Source of the DNA: Tubiluchus corallicola
Taxonomy: Eukaryota; Priapulida; Priapulimorpha; Priapulimorphida; Tubiluchidae
Length of the DNA: 60,000 nucleotides
NCBI GenBank assembly: GCA_030141605.1
Contig: JAQGDQ010000032.1
Location: 419,501-479,500, forward strand
Direction: 5' to 3'
Made by a program: the position numbers and the translations under genes. Of this stretch, positions 33,401 through 44,587 are shown piece by piece. Numbering within the stretch: the first letter of the stretch is position 1; each line of letters begins with the position of its first letter. The notes under the pieces are model-generated. The model did no database searches and was not told where the DNA came from. It was given only the letters and a program-made list of their open reading frames with translations.

Positions 33401-36400
33401 ACAAATAAACAATAAGCGCCCTGTAAGTCAAATAAACAGTGGGCCTAGGTTAACATGCTGAACGTGTAAATTCCTTACACGAACGTCATAGCAATGCCTC
33501 ATCGTATTTGAAATGATCGAATTTCCATATTAAGAAAATTGCGTGTACATGCAATTTATGCTGACAGTAACATCTTTGACTTGACAAACTATTTATTAAT
33601 CTAATGCATTTTGGTGGCTGTCAGCGTCAACCCTACTCAGCAATTTAGACTGACATACTAAGGCTTTGCCCCATTACTGACCAATGCCAATTTCAACCAC
33701 TTGTTGTCAAAACTCCAGGAGATCGACAAACAAAATGTTCGAGACAAAAGACTATGAACGACGAATATAAGAATTTGAAGTATCCAGAAAATTTGATTAT
33801 CTTTGCATATTATAAGCCGACTAAGTTCGATTGCCCAGTTCCCTGCAGTTGTACCATATTTCACATTTGTTTCTCTTCTCTGCTCCTCCAGATAATCATT
33901 ATCGTCATCAGCATCAGCATGTCATCCCCATTTGAGCCATTCTAATACCTTCTCTTCGCTGCAGGCAAAAAACCAGCCTTTGAGCTAAATCAGCATTTTA
34001 ATTACTAAAATACACCAATTACACAAATTAATACAGCAGCATATAACATGCAATTAGTAATAGGTTTAAAGTATTCTTGCATGCACGTAAACGTGCAAAT
34101 ATGTGCTTACTGTACATGCTTGCAATTCTTTTAAAGGCTATGAACATTAATCAGCCCTACCATTAATTACTTATTAACAGCTTTTACTTATTAATCAAAT
34201 CATTGTTAATTATTTACGATAAAATTCGTATAAACTACCCATCAGCTCATGCGAGACTGTTGGGAAATAATACAAAACGTCACTGCATGCAATGTCGAAT
34301 TTTAATGAATTATAGAGGTGCACATGCAGGCACCTGGCGACGGAGTAAGTAAAAATATGACAAGGCACTGCAAACGTACGCATGTTGATAATTTAGGTGG
34401 GAGAAAAAAGCAGAAGCAAAGCTTTCAAAATTAAGTTATGATATTTGAACAAACAAATTTGGAAATGCGTAACAAAACATAATGTATTTTCTGTCGTCAC
34501 TATGAGGATAAACTAAGGGTTCACAAACTGTGAAGCTAATTTTGACAATTAATTAATTATATATAAAAAACCTCTAAGAGCTAATTTCTTAATGTTGAAA
34601 AAAAATTATAAATGGCTAAACACTTTACTAATCTATCCGAGCATTTATCGTGCTCCCTTGTAGCTGATATTGATCGTAAAATCAAATTATAAATCTTTAT
34701 CAACATCTGAGTGCATTGACAGGGCAAGCTAAGGTCTTCGCGAGGCTATAGGGTGCAGAGTATAGGTTTTTGTATGTCCGTCAACAAAAACACCTTCGCT
34801 TAAATTTACACTCTGGCGTACAGCTAAAATAAACCGGGTGGTAAGCTTTCCCGGGATAAAAACCACGCAGACGCAACCCACGGGAAATATTTGCCAAGTT
34901 TGAGTTCACAACCGCCTCGCGGCGCTGACGTCTACGAAGGGATGACAGCATCGACAGGAACTGTCCGGTTGTAAATTTAATGATGGTTACTACCAGTACA
35001 GACACAGTATCAGAGGAATATTACGGCCGCAAGTAAAATGCCAACTACATGTACATTGCAAAACTGTTTGCAAATAATAAGAACGCTGCAAGAGAACAAA
35101 TGTAGCCGATTTAGGTGTAGAAAGACAGCCACATTTCTTCCTTGAGACGATGCTTCACTACTCAGTGAATGAATAAACGTGGCAGGCTTCCAAACGTAAT
35201 GTCATTGCACTGTTTAGAATGCTAACACGGCAAGCGTGCGTCACTACAGACCGATCTTGAAAAGTCGGGGAAACTCGAGCTCAAAATTCATGCGCATTTT
35301 GAATTGAAAAACAGGAACTGGAAATTCTCGTGCTGGTCAAATACCCTGACTCGCCACAGTACTTGGCCATGCAAAATATCAGTTATAAACTATAAGTTTG
35401 TTGCATGCTTTTAGATTGCTTCTGATGAAAAAAAGAACGGAAAGTTGGCTCCACGCGCGTCCAAATGGCACAATGACCAGAAACAAATTTGTTTGAATAT
35501 ATATGGTCAATTTTGACCAGTGACTTTCGAAGAGAAACACTGTATTCAGAAGAATGGCTCTTGAGACTATCTACAGGGCTACTGAACTCTCTTCTGAGCT
35601 ACTGCAAGCCTAAAATCCTGCCAAAAGACAGTAAAAATTTTAATGCACACTTTAGGAACTCGTTACGCATCGTGAACCTAATTACACGCACACAACCTAA
35701 ACAATACCTAACAAGCATTTTACCTAGACACAGAAAGTGTATAAGCGACAGAGAGAAATAAGAGAAAGAGAAAAATTGAGAAAGAACAAAAGAAGCTGAA
35801 CTGAACAGACGAGAAAACAAGCAGCTACAGCAGTTAATTATAGTAGCACATTCATGCGAGTAACCCAAAGCTTACAGGGAATTCCACGGCGAACCAGCTT
35901 AAAGGAGAGAGAAGGCAAAACTGGGACACAGCCAGGCAGGCTAGGTTGGGTCAATGGCCGGGCGTTCAGTTTATGTATCTGTAGAGTACTTGCTGTGCAC
36001 TCGGCTCAATGCAAATATTAGCTGGGGCTTTTTGTAGCTGATTTCGTTTGGTTATGAGTTAATCCGTTTGACTTATGAAGAAAACCACTAATGCAAACTT
36101 TTCTGTATAACAGTGGTCACCTGCTGGCTGAGAAAATTTTATACTAAAAAGGAAACACGTATGATCTAACAAATCTCTAATAAGTGGGTTACATTTCATT
36201 AATAAGTGCTTCGAAAGAGTCTTCAGCATTTCACAACTTCAGCCTCTGATAAGTACAATCGTTTATACTAGAACCTGCTTTAATCTTGAATCCTGAAACA
36301 AATGATCTTCTCTTCTTCACTGACACATTCTCCAAAAGTCTAAACTTAGAGGCACATCACCTTCACCTTACGAGCAATTGGTTATGACGATTACACCTAT

Positions 36401-36473
36401 GGAATTTATTGGAACTTCAGTGGGATACATTCATTAATTCACATTATTTTTCTGTGATTTCAACCATCAGACC

Positions 36474-37058
36474 ATGCATTGCGCCCATTCAAGCTTCATA
36501 CTAAATCTCTACAATCAAGAATTCTTTTATTCATTTTATTTGTTCAGGACCATAAAAATCATGAAAAATACTTTGCAAGTTGCAGAAAATAATCAGCCTT
36601 TGACAGAGGCCTCAGCATTGCATCTGTTCGGCAGTTTACACAGCCAAAATTTTTTTACTAATATGATCGGATATATCATGGCACCAGCTCTTGGTTTTGG
36701 TGTAATCATTAGTCTTGTTCAAGTTTCATTATTAATACCATTTCTTTACTCTACGACGACTTTACAGTTGGACTTTCCTGAGCATTTGAAAACTGCGCTC
36801 ACTAAATGGAAATATCGGCCTTTAGTTTACTTACATGTACACAAAAATTTATACTCGTACCACTCAGGAAAATATTCAAGCTCAGCAAAGCTAGCGACAG
36901 TTTCAATAACAAAGTTCACAGATACTTTTTCTCCTTGGGAGGGGGTGCTGAGTAGGCCCATCTGGCTTCATCTCAGCGTGGTACAATACGACATGATCAG
37001 TCAGCGTATCAGCATGAATACTTTGGCCGGCATATTTTACAATGATGCCTTTGAATGA
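36474..37058 (+). CDS. unrecognised 194-codon open reading frame
   Basis: The longest uninterrupted frame in the window. An in-frame ATG at 36561 follows a good acceptor-like string, TTTATTTGTTCAGGACC, so it could instead be a terminal exon. The product would have a hydrophobic stretch around residues 64-92 (IGYIMAPALGFGVIISLVQV then SLLIPFLY), consistent with one membrane segment, and no motif I know. Downstream there is no AATAAA until 37810. It may be a fragment of a mobile element or a chance frame in a receptor intron. Confidence 0.22.
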   Translation: MHCAHSSFILNLYNQEFFYSFYLFRTIKIMKNTLQVAENNQPLTEASALHLFGSLHSQNFFTNMIGYIMAPALGFGVIISLVQVSLLIPFLYSTTTLQLDFPEHLKTALTKWKYRPLVYLHVHKNLYSYHSGKYSSSAKLATVSITKFTDTFSPWEGVLSRPIWLHLSVVQYDMISQRISMNTLAGIFYNDAFE

Positions 37059-37609
37059 TATAGCCATTCATCAGTTTGTTTGGTCTATATGCATTTGGCA
37101 TTTATTATTAAACTGGTTTTTGTTACTTTTCTAGTTTATTTTAGGTACGATTACGACATCAATACTGTGAGATTACGGCTTAATCAATTCATCAATTCAT
37201 TCATCTTCGATAGGATTTTAGATTTCTTCTTCTAGCTACCTGTAATAAATGCTACGATTAGTAGCTGGTTGCGCCCACAGTGCAATATTATCGTAGTGGC
37301 AGGTGTAAAGATTGAGGAAGTGGTACAGCGGTTCCACCACGCGCACACGGAAGAATTCAACAATACAGCAATAGTTACTAAAGGCCGGCTCAGACAAGGC
37401 TTTGTCAAGCTAAATTCTAAGAGAAATAACAGCGCCTCACCCATTAATTAACAAGCAGCTAAAGAGAAACGCTTAATGACAAGTCTATGAACGCATCATG
37501 GATGGAATTAACTTAGTGCGTCATAAATGCGTCTATTAACTTGAAAGCTGATGTATTAACTCATGAACTAGAAGTAATCAGTTTCTTTACTTATGAACTT
37601 ATTATTTTT

Positions 37610-37830
37610 TAAATGTATTGTTTTTATGTAAAATGTTATTGTATGACGATGCTAAACCAATAATTTAGGTTTATTGTTTTAGCATATTGTGTTGTATTAT
37701 ATTGTATTGTTATATACGGTACTGTATTGTATTATGTATATTTTATTGTATTATATTGTCTGAACTGTACATGCATATATACATGTCATTATGTCACTTG
37801 TGTTCGTGAATAAAGTTTATCTATGAAAAC
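37610..37830 (+). mobile_element. probable non-LTR element 3' end
   Basis: A TTGTATTATATTGTATTG-rich stretch ends in CGTGAATAAAGTTTATCTATG. An AATAAAGTTTATC ending is typical of L2/CR1-like elements; compare 15765-15853. It might alternatively be the polyadenylation end of a transcript containing the 36.5-kb frame. Confidence 0.4.
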
Positions 37831-40010
37831 AGAGACGATTACACCACATCCGGCCAGAAACGGGTTCATTATTAATATTTTCCAAAATTAACTAGGCTAC
37901 ACGAATGGCGATTATTATGTACTGATTAATAATTAAAAAAAATAATACCTTTCATGCTAGCGTAATGTCGTTACCTTAATTAAATGATGAAGTAATAGCT
38001 CTAATGCATCAGCCTACTCACAGCAGCTGTTCATGTGACAATATGCAGGTAACTGTATTGCACTTTATTAACTCACCAGCTATCATTGTAAGACGTTAAA
38101 ATGTAGCACCGAACCCCCATGAGGAGATCTATTAAACGTAATATTATTACCTTAATAATGGGATGCTGAGTGAGAGGGTGTAGTAATAAGTATAATGATA
38201 TATAACTTTCACTACTACCAGTATATGAAGAACTGATAAGTGTAATCTAGGGATGCGAAAACCTACTTCAGTTTTGAAACAACTTTCGTCTTTATCAAGT
38301 ACGCATCAAAAATTCGACTTGGTGACAGAGCAAAACTGTAACCCGTACCAGCTTTGAGGAAAGAAGTTTTAACATTCAGAATTCAGCTAAAAATATAACA
38401 TAATAGATGCATTCACTTCAACCAACATTTAAAACGAATTAATTAACTAACAGTTACAATTCAGTATTTTACAGTAATGCTGGACTTTAAATGAATTATT
38501 CTCTACCTACTGCATATAAAGCTTAAACATCACACAGCCTGAAAGTTCTTTATCCCAGTAACAGTGACACAGTTATTGAAAACCTGCTTTACAAAGCGCA
38601 TTAACCATTAGAAAACTGATAGCCGGGCACTGTGCCACTGCCACACTGAATGAAGAGTTGATCAACAGGTTTTTTCCGTCGAAAATGGATAGGGCTTTTA
38701 ACCACGGGGGGAATTCAAAGACAGTTAGGTACAGTTTTCTCATTTAGGCAGATCTATGTGCTGAAAATGATTTGAAAATATTTAACACGTGTCCAAAGCT
38801 ATTTTCGTGAAGCTGTTGTCTATTGCGCAATAAATTTTAAAGTACTGGTATATCAGTACTGCTTTGAAGTAATCATATGAGTATTAAATTAAAGAAAAAT
38901 AAGAAGCCATATCAAGGAATCGAATCCAAGGCTTTCTGCCAAATATATTTTAACCATGACATTAATTATACAAATATAAACTTCCTCAAATCTAAAGCTC
39001 GCTATCCGCTGATGCGTTAAGAGTTCTTACGAACAACAGCATATGAAATGGTTTTTCACTTGTAAATTCTATGTAAAGAACTGCACGATATATCTTTTTT
39101 TTCCAAATAATTTAACAGCACTGTTTCATTTTCTCTATTGTCATAAGTAGTGGAGTAGTGGACACCACAGCAAGGAAGAACGTATCATTTGTATTATTCT
39201 TAAAAAATGAAAGCACTCATATTATAAGTGATTAAACTGCTACGTAGCTTTGATTTTTTCCTCAACAAAGTTTGCAAATTGCGAGTGTGATACCACTGCA
39301 GCAAGTGCGCAAGAAACATGTTACAGTATATATATATATATACTAAAACATGCATGAAGAATACAAAAAATAAACTGAAATGAGTCATTTTTGAGAAACC
39401 CAATGGTTCCCTTTTTGGCTGATTTAAGAAACTGATAACTCGTCTAAGAACCATGAGTCGGCTTGTTTTTTCCATATTATCTAGTTCAGTGTTAAGAACG
39501 TTTAGAATGACGCTAAACAGCCTTGAGCAAAAAGAATCAAAAAGCAGCAACAGCCTAACGTATTTGTTATACTCTGCGCTTCAGCTGCAGCAGCTGTCCT
39601 ACCTAGTCCAGCAAGTGTGCCACCATTTTGAAAAAATGTGCAAACAAAATGGTTTTACGATGGTCAAATCAGTCGAACCTTACTGAATGGAATAAATTCC
39701 AAGGAAATCTTATGAAATTTAGCTGAGAGAAGGTAGCAACAAAGCTCTCGGGCCTTGAACAATTCTCTTTAAATTTCTTAACTCTTTAAATTTCACAAAG
39801 CGTCAGTTTCCACATTTACAAGATGTATAAAACAAACCATAGCTAAAAAGCATCCAGCACGGCTTTTTAAATTGAATGACATACGGCAAAAGGTCAAAGA
39901 ATAATGTGGGAGAAAATTAAACTGAACCGAAAACGAGTTCATTAATAAAAGTTCAAGAACCAGAATAAAACGCACAAACTAATATAAAAATGCCTAACAT
40001 TCTAGGTTAC
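37831..40010. other. non-coding stretch before the receptor first-exon candidate
   Basis: AT-rich sequence. I see a tRNA-like segment near 38905-38970 and a short TA dinucleotide run near 39328-39343. Open frames at 39200-39550 (minus), 39453-39686 (plus) and 39793-39975 (minus) carry no recognisable motif. Confidence 0.45.
38905..38970 (-). mobile_element. possible tRNA-derived SINE segment
   Basis: On the minus strand, ATGTCATGGTTAAAATATAT is followed by GGATTCGATTCC, which fits the T-arm/B-box consensus (GGTTCRANNCC with a small change). Spacing between the A-like and B-like boxes is tRNA-like. The acceptor stem is not convincing, so this is more likely a SINE remnant than a tRNA gene. 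Confidence 0.35.
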
Positions 40011-40044
40011 CTTTCATCAACACTTTTGACACTTCCATCGCCAT
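40011..40044 (-). CDS. HR3: candidate N-terminal coding exon of HR3/ROR (isoform A)
   Basis: Eleven codons, MAMEVSKVLMK, plus one base G before a GTAACC donor. Spliced to 11788-11873 this gives [20 protein letters not shown]. The junction phase is correct, and the result resembles the short N-terminus of vertebrate ROR-alpha isoform 4, which also reads [11 protein letters not shown]. An in-frame TAG lies four codons upstream of the ATG. A CpG-richer promoter-like region begins about 280 bases upstream. AAAG|GT is a common donor context, so chance agreement is possible. The implied intron is about 28 kb. Confidence 0.42.
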
Positions 40045-40329
40045 CCTAGCATGCTAAACGAACACAAATTTATTAAATTAGTAAAATTAACCAAACACTG
40101 GACATCCACGTTCAGTGACGTCGCAAATTCATTCGTCAAATCAATCAATCACTAATTTTCGAGTCCTGTCCTGGCTTGGCATATCCACAACTCACAATGC
40201 AGTAGGTTACTAAGAAAGGGTTGCGTACCGCATTCGGGTATCAACATGTTTATTTTTTGAATCAGCACGATGAAAGGTTCCCTAGTTCAATCCAACTCGA
40301 GTCGTCGCTCACAATGACATTACATTAAT

Positions 40330-40620
40330 AAACATCGCAACTCTTTCCCGCGCTGTGCCAACTCACCAGCGGCCAAGAAGTCCACTCAACGCACGCACCT
40401 GCCTTCAGCACAGCTATGAGTTATACAATAAGCTTGGTGTCAGCGCGATTACCCAAGCCTGTACAGCGAGATCACTGAGACGGGAAGTGGGTGCACAGTC
40501 GCACACAATGCCGCAAATGACCAACGATGGCGGCGAAAATTCAACAGGAAGTGTTCGCAGCAATGCGAGCTTTATCAGAGGGGACGGATCACTCGCTAGC
40601 GAACACGCAAAATTGCTCAA
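40330..40620. promoter_or_regulatory. CpG-richer promoter-like region with ETS and YY1-like motifs
   Basis: G+C and CpG rise sharply here relative to the AT-rich flanks. Plus-strand motifs are ACGGGAAGTGG (40478-40488) and CAGGAAGTG (40544-40552), both ETS-like GGAAGT, and CGATGGCGGC (about 40524-40533), which is YY1-like. It lies directly upstream of the candidate receptor exon at 40011-40044. The YY1-like motif is in plus orientation, so plus-strand or bidirectional initiation is also possible. Confidence 0.4.
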
Positions 40621-40657
40621 AAATTTGTTACTTGAAAGAGTTCACTGGAGAAAATGA
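40508..40657 (+). CDS. unrecognised small open frame in the promoter-like region
   Basis: A plus-strand frame opens at 40355 (100 codons). Starts MPQMTND or MTNDGGENSTGSVRS, near 40508-40517, are closer to the YY1-like ATGGCGGC. The translation ends LLKNLLLERVHWRK, and AATAAA follows about 5 bases after the stop. It belongs to no family I recognise. It may be a microprotein, a first exon, or an artefact of CpG-rich promoter sequence. Confidence 0.2.
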   Translation: MPQMTNDGGENSTGSVRSNASFIRGDGSLASEHAKLLKNLLLERVHWRK

Positions 40658-42454
40658 AAAGGAAAATAAAGCCGCAAACGTACCAATTCAGCAGATAAGT
40701 TTTTAAAGAAAAGTTTTTAAGACAGGATGAAAGAAAGAGAGATTGCTCTAAATTTTATTTGAAAATATTTGTTGTTGTGCATTTGCATTCATTTAATGAC
40801 TATAATTATGTATATAACAGAAAATTTTAGCTATAAAGCCAAATTTTAGACGCTAAATTAAAAATGTCAAAATGCAAGCCATCACAGTTCGATAAATTCA
40901 TGGAAATTCTCCATTGCTTGATCAATTTGTGTTTCAAGTTTGGATTTTTTCTCCTCAGATAGGCGAATTTAAGAAGTTTTATCCCCATGCTCAAAATCAT
41001 ATAAGATGTAACAAACCATCTCTGCTCATGTATTCATTTCTCAAAATAGTTTCTTAGACAAAATGGTTGTCAAAGGATGATTTCTATCACTAAATTATTA
41101 CAAATTAATTATATTTTAGAATTATATTATCAATTGGGCTTAATTTTTCAAAAAACTTTTTAAACTTCCACCAAATGCACTATCATTGTGGGCAGCAAAG
41201 GCATTCCTGCTATGTTGGTGCTGGATAAAGTCAAGACAGATGGAATTCAGTTTAGTTTTGTGCAAACTTGTAAGATTCTGAAAGTGAAGTGGACAATTCA
41301 AGAAATAATTTGGTGGTAACAAAATGCAAGATAAGGCAAGATATGGGATTTTCAGCACAAATATTAAATTATTTTAATACAAAATTTAATAAAAAAGGGT
41401 CAAGGAATAATTCATTTTATTTGCTCAAACTCCAATCATTCTTTTTTCCATCTACGATCTTGCCAATCTGATCTTTCCCACACTTATATATATACATGTC
41501 AGGTTGTCCCTTACCTAATGCATCTTTGGCTTTGCCGTGAAAACCATAGCCTTTTTGTATTTGCAGTTTGAAGAACTTTAAAAGAAATTAAAAACTAATG
41601 TCCACTTTTAATAGTTAGTATGGTTTTCACACAAACAGAAACTTTACTAAATTTAGGTTATCATGAAAAAAATACTCAAGTGAACATCTGTTATTGCTGT
41701 GCCATGTTCAAGCAACTCTTCTGGCTTTAATAAAATTTAGCTAAATAAAACTTATATAGATAATCAGACATAAATATTATGAAAAAAATACCACAATTCA
41801 TCAGTACATAGGTATTCGTCACGCAAATTCGCAATGCATTTGAAGAATTAAAAAAACTGAACTAATTGTGCCTCTAGCAAGGATTCATGAACAAGCACTT
41901 ATACAGGTCAACAAGATTGCAAGTATACTCAAACAGTTTACAGGCCTAAACCATAATAACCATTCAGTAAATATTTTTAACAGTCTGGAACAACTAATTA
42001 ATGTTCTGATTAACTGATGTCAATTAATTGAAAATTCGACTATCTTTTTTATTCAGAAGGGCTCAAGTTCTCTAACCTCACGACCCGTCTCATACAGAGT
42101 TGCTATCTCAATCACTAAGCGACCTAACTAATATATGGTGCCAAACATCTATAAACTGAAACCAAATATTTTGGAGAACTTTTTATAACAAAAGCAATCA
42201 AACTTTAAACGTGCATGATGCTGAAATCGTTAAGTCAATGTCATTCCTGTTTGCAGGAAAAGGGCTTGCAAATTGTAACGCCGGGTCATCAAACTGATGC
42301 AAGCACTCCTGTAGCGTCATTCACTAAATAACAAGACGGGAGTAACTAAGATGCTGTCATGCTGCTAGTCTGCTACCCCTGAATTTGGTCAAACAGGCCT
42401 AACGCAAAAATAATGGCGAAATTACGACCAAGTGTTAAATCAACCAAATCTTAC
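40658..42454. other. non-coding stretch between the two receptor first-exon candidates
   Basis: AT-rich. No coding segment, RNA gene or mobile element recognised. Frames at 41140-41358 (minus) and 41289-41471 (plus) overlap each other and have no signature. Confidence 0.5.
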
Positions 42455-42473
42455 CTTTTATGTTGTTTGACAT
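42455..42473 (-). CDS. HR3: candidate N-terminal coding exon of HR3/ROR (isoform B)
   Basis: Six codons, MSNNIK, plus G before the strong donor GTAAGA. Joined to the zinc-finger-1 exon this reads [18 protein letters not shown]. In fly HR3 the residues before the finger are [15 protein letters not shown], so IKAQIE agrees exactly. An in-frame TGA lies four codons upstream of the ATG. A promoter-like segment with ETS and YY1-like motifs lies 150-200 bases upstream. It could be used as an alternative to 40011-40044. Confidence 0.4.
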
Positions 42474-42599
42474 TCTGCGAACATGTCAGAATCGTTGGTG
42501 GTTCTATTTGTTAAACTTTCACATAAAATTGAACACATACGATAGCATGAAGAATAAAACCCAGGAACAAATTCAGCGCTAAAGAAACTCTTACGCTTG

Positions 42600-42680
42600 C
42601 TAGGGTCATTCACCTACCAACTAACCTACGCTAGATGGCGGGCGTGTTTCACAACTTCCGGTCAGCGCCACAGTCAGTTT
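42600..42680. promoter_or_regulatory. promoter-like segment with ETS and YY1-like motifs
   Basis: A short G+C-rich patch. Read on the minus strand it contains GACCGGAAGTTG (consensus ETS/GABP) and CCCGCCATCTAG (YY1-like, GCCGCCATCTTG type). Paired ETS and YY1 sites mark many animal core promoters. It lies immediately upstream of the 42455-42473 exon and 1.5 kb beyond the LEO1 poly(A) signal. The YY1-like motif is oriented to the plus strand, so the direction is ambiguous. Confidence 0.42.
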
Positions 42681-43164
42681 TGTGGCAATTTTATGAATTA
42701 TTGAGATTAATCTAGCCATTGCCATTGAGTTTTTATAATATAGCCAACCATTGTAATTATCATGTTGCTTGACAATAATTACCATTTATTACCAAGTTTG
42801 CATGTATATCTTTGTTTAATTTGTTTAATCTTATTACTATAAAAATGGTAAAAGTCAATTCAAACGAGATAGCTTTTAATTGCAAGCCCAAAATTAATGG
42901 TACTTTTACAACTGCCATCAAATCATTTTATAATGAAAGCAAAAATGTCTGCAAAATGATATTAATTTTTTCTAACTCACCGTGATTTCAATTTTGTTAA
43001 TGGACAACCCTCCAGAAAATAAAGTACCAAAGTAATTTATTTTACCTCGCAAGCGTTATTTTAATGACTGTGATACACAGACTAGCCACCAACCAACTGG
43101 TGACTAGCCCAAATGGATATTTAGAACAATTATTATTAGCAAAGTTCGCTCAAGTTGCCAAATA

Positions 43165-43619
43165 CCGTATTTTCCCGTGTATAAGAGACCCTTGTGTATA
43201 AGAGACCCCTTCAATTTTTAGGCAAAAATTCTGGAAAAAAGTTTTTTCAGACGGACATTTTTAGAGGGTAGAGTACAACTTTTTTCAACTCAGTGCGGTA
43301 CTGAAAACAAAATAAAACCAGTTAATGTGTTGTAGAAAAAGAGTACTCGTATATATTAAAGTGCGTACCTGCAAACCTGTAACAGGAAAAGAGAAAACGA
43401 GGAGATAATGCCTGTGTCACGATGCTTGTATTGCTTACAACCGCTTCATAGTCGAACGCGACATGCAAAACAGTTGTAGAGCACTTATTTCTTTAAAATC
43501 ATTAGTGTCACAATTTATGCATCTTATTGAAAAGACTTACTCCCATGTATAAGAGACCCCTGATTTTTAAAGTGAAAATTCTGAGCAAAAAAGGGTCTCT
43601 TATACACGGGAAAATACGG
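43165..43619. mobile_element. 455-bp MITE with TA target duplication
   Basis: Terminal inverted repeats CCGTATTTTCCCGTGTATAA at the left and its complement at the right are perfect over about 27 bases and flanked by TA on both sides. The subterminal motif TGTATAAGAGACCCC is repeated inside each end. The interior has no coding potential. Features are those of a non-autonomous DNA transposon; the TA duplication suggests the Tc1/mariner or pogo class, but that is inference. It is inserted between the receptor promoter region and the end of LEO1. Confidence 0.85.
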
Positions 43620-44179
43620 TACTCAGATTTCACTGCACTAACAAAATTACATTATTTACAATATAAGAGAAGAAACATGTATATATACTCATTTACAATG
43701 TAAATAACCAATTGTAATGTTTAAAACATTTGAGTCTGTAATCGAACACCATCGGAATCCCTATGCAGGAAATAATTAAAATATTAAAAAAGCATTACCT
43801 TACAATAACTCTATGACACTTGGTCAAAGAGTAGTCATGTTTTGCACAATAAACCAAACCAAAATATTTACAACACTTGTATCACTATCTATAAAAATGA
43901 ATAGTAAACAAATACAATGCAGTAGTAGTTTGTGCTTTTAATGAATTATAAGCTAGAAGATATACAGTTCGGCATTAACTCTCTTATGTTAATATCACTG
44001 TATTCACGTAAGTATATGTCAAATATATGTAATGTCTATGTGCCTTTTGCCACTATTTTGTTGCTAAGTTATATGACAATTCCTTTATCTACAAATATTG
44101 TAATTTGTATGACATCTACTGTAATAATTGCCATTGGGTAATTGTTGTTGTATCTAAAGACTCTTTTGATGTACATCAT

Positions 44180-44185
44180 TTTATT
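44180..44185 (-). terminator. LEO1: poly(A) signal AATAAA of LEO1
   Basis: Canonical minus-strand AATAAA about 240 bases after the LEO1 stop codon; the first canonical hexamer I found downstream. Confidence 0.6.
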
Positions 44186-44422
44186 AGCTCAGGTGCTCTA
44201 GACAAATGAGTCTCAAACAATGTTAGTTCATTAAAACTGACAACGCGAATCACTGAACTGCAAGATTTTTACTACTACGGCTACGACTGTACTAACTGTA
44301 CAGGAACAATAACATGAAATTCACAATATTACTTTTAGTTCACTTGACTAACCCATATGTAGCCTCACATGCTATGCAAAGCAATTTCACAGTAAGTCTA
44401 AAAAGTAAACGATGCTAGGAAT

Positions 44423-44587
44423 TCAGCCACTTTCCGAACCGCTGCCTTTGCCTTCTAAACCACCACTTTCACTGCCACTCCGCTCAACAATTTCTCCTTC
44501 TTCTTCTTCACTGTCTTCCACAACTCTTGCAACTTTCTTTTTCTTTGGTCCATCAGATGCTGAGGATTTTCTTTTGTTGCCTACATT
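44423..44587 (-). CDS. LEO1: LEO1 exon 11 (C-terminus)
   Basis: 54 codons and TGA in phase 0. It begins [20 protein letters not shown], a basic nuclear-localisation-like stretch, then [12 protein letters not shown] and a Ser/Gly-rich end, [18 protein letters not shown]. Human LEO1 has the same layout (GKRKAEDDDKANKKHKK then an acidic end). The Ser-Glu clusters are probable casein-kinase-2 sites, by inference. Confidence 0.92.
   Translation of the reverse strand, partial: NVGNKRKSSASDGPKKKKVARVVEDSEEEEGEIVERSGSESGGLEGKGSGSESG

Larger units (their letters stand above)
27787..36473. other. receptor intron territory, mostly featureless
   Basis: No gene or RNA recognised. It contains a 123-bp tandem duplication (30221-30448) and two GC/CpG-richer patches, 29400-29640 and about 34800-34960. 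Confidence 0.5.

Noticed and set aside
37941-37960. Third possible receptor first exon (minus strand, ATG AAA G before GTATTA)
   Set aside because: Only two codons and a weak donor; AAAG|GT is too common to support it.
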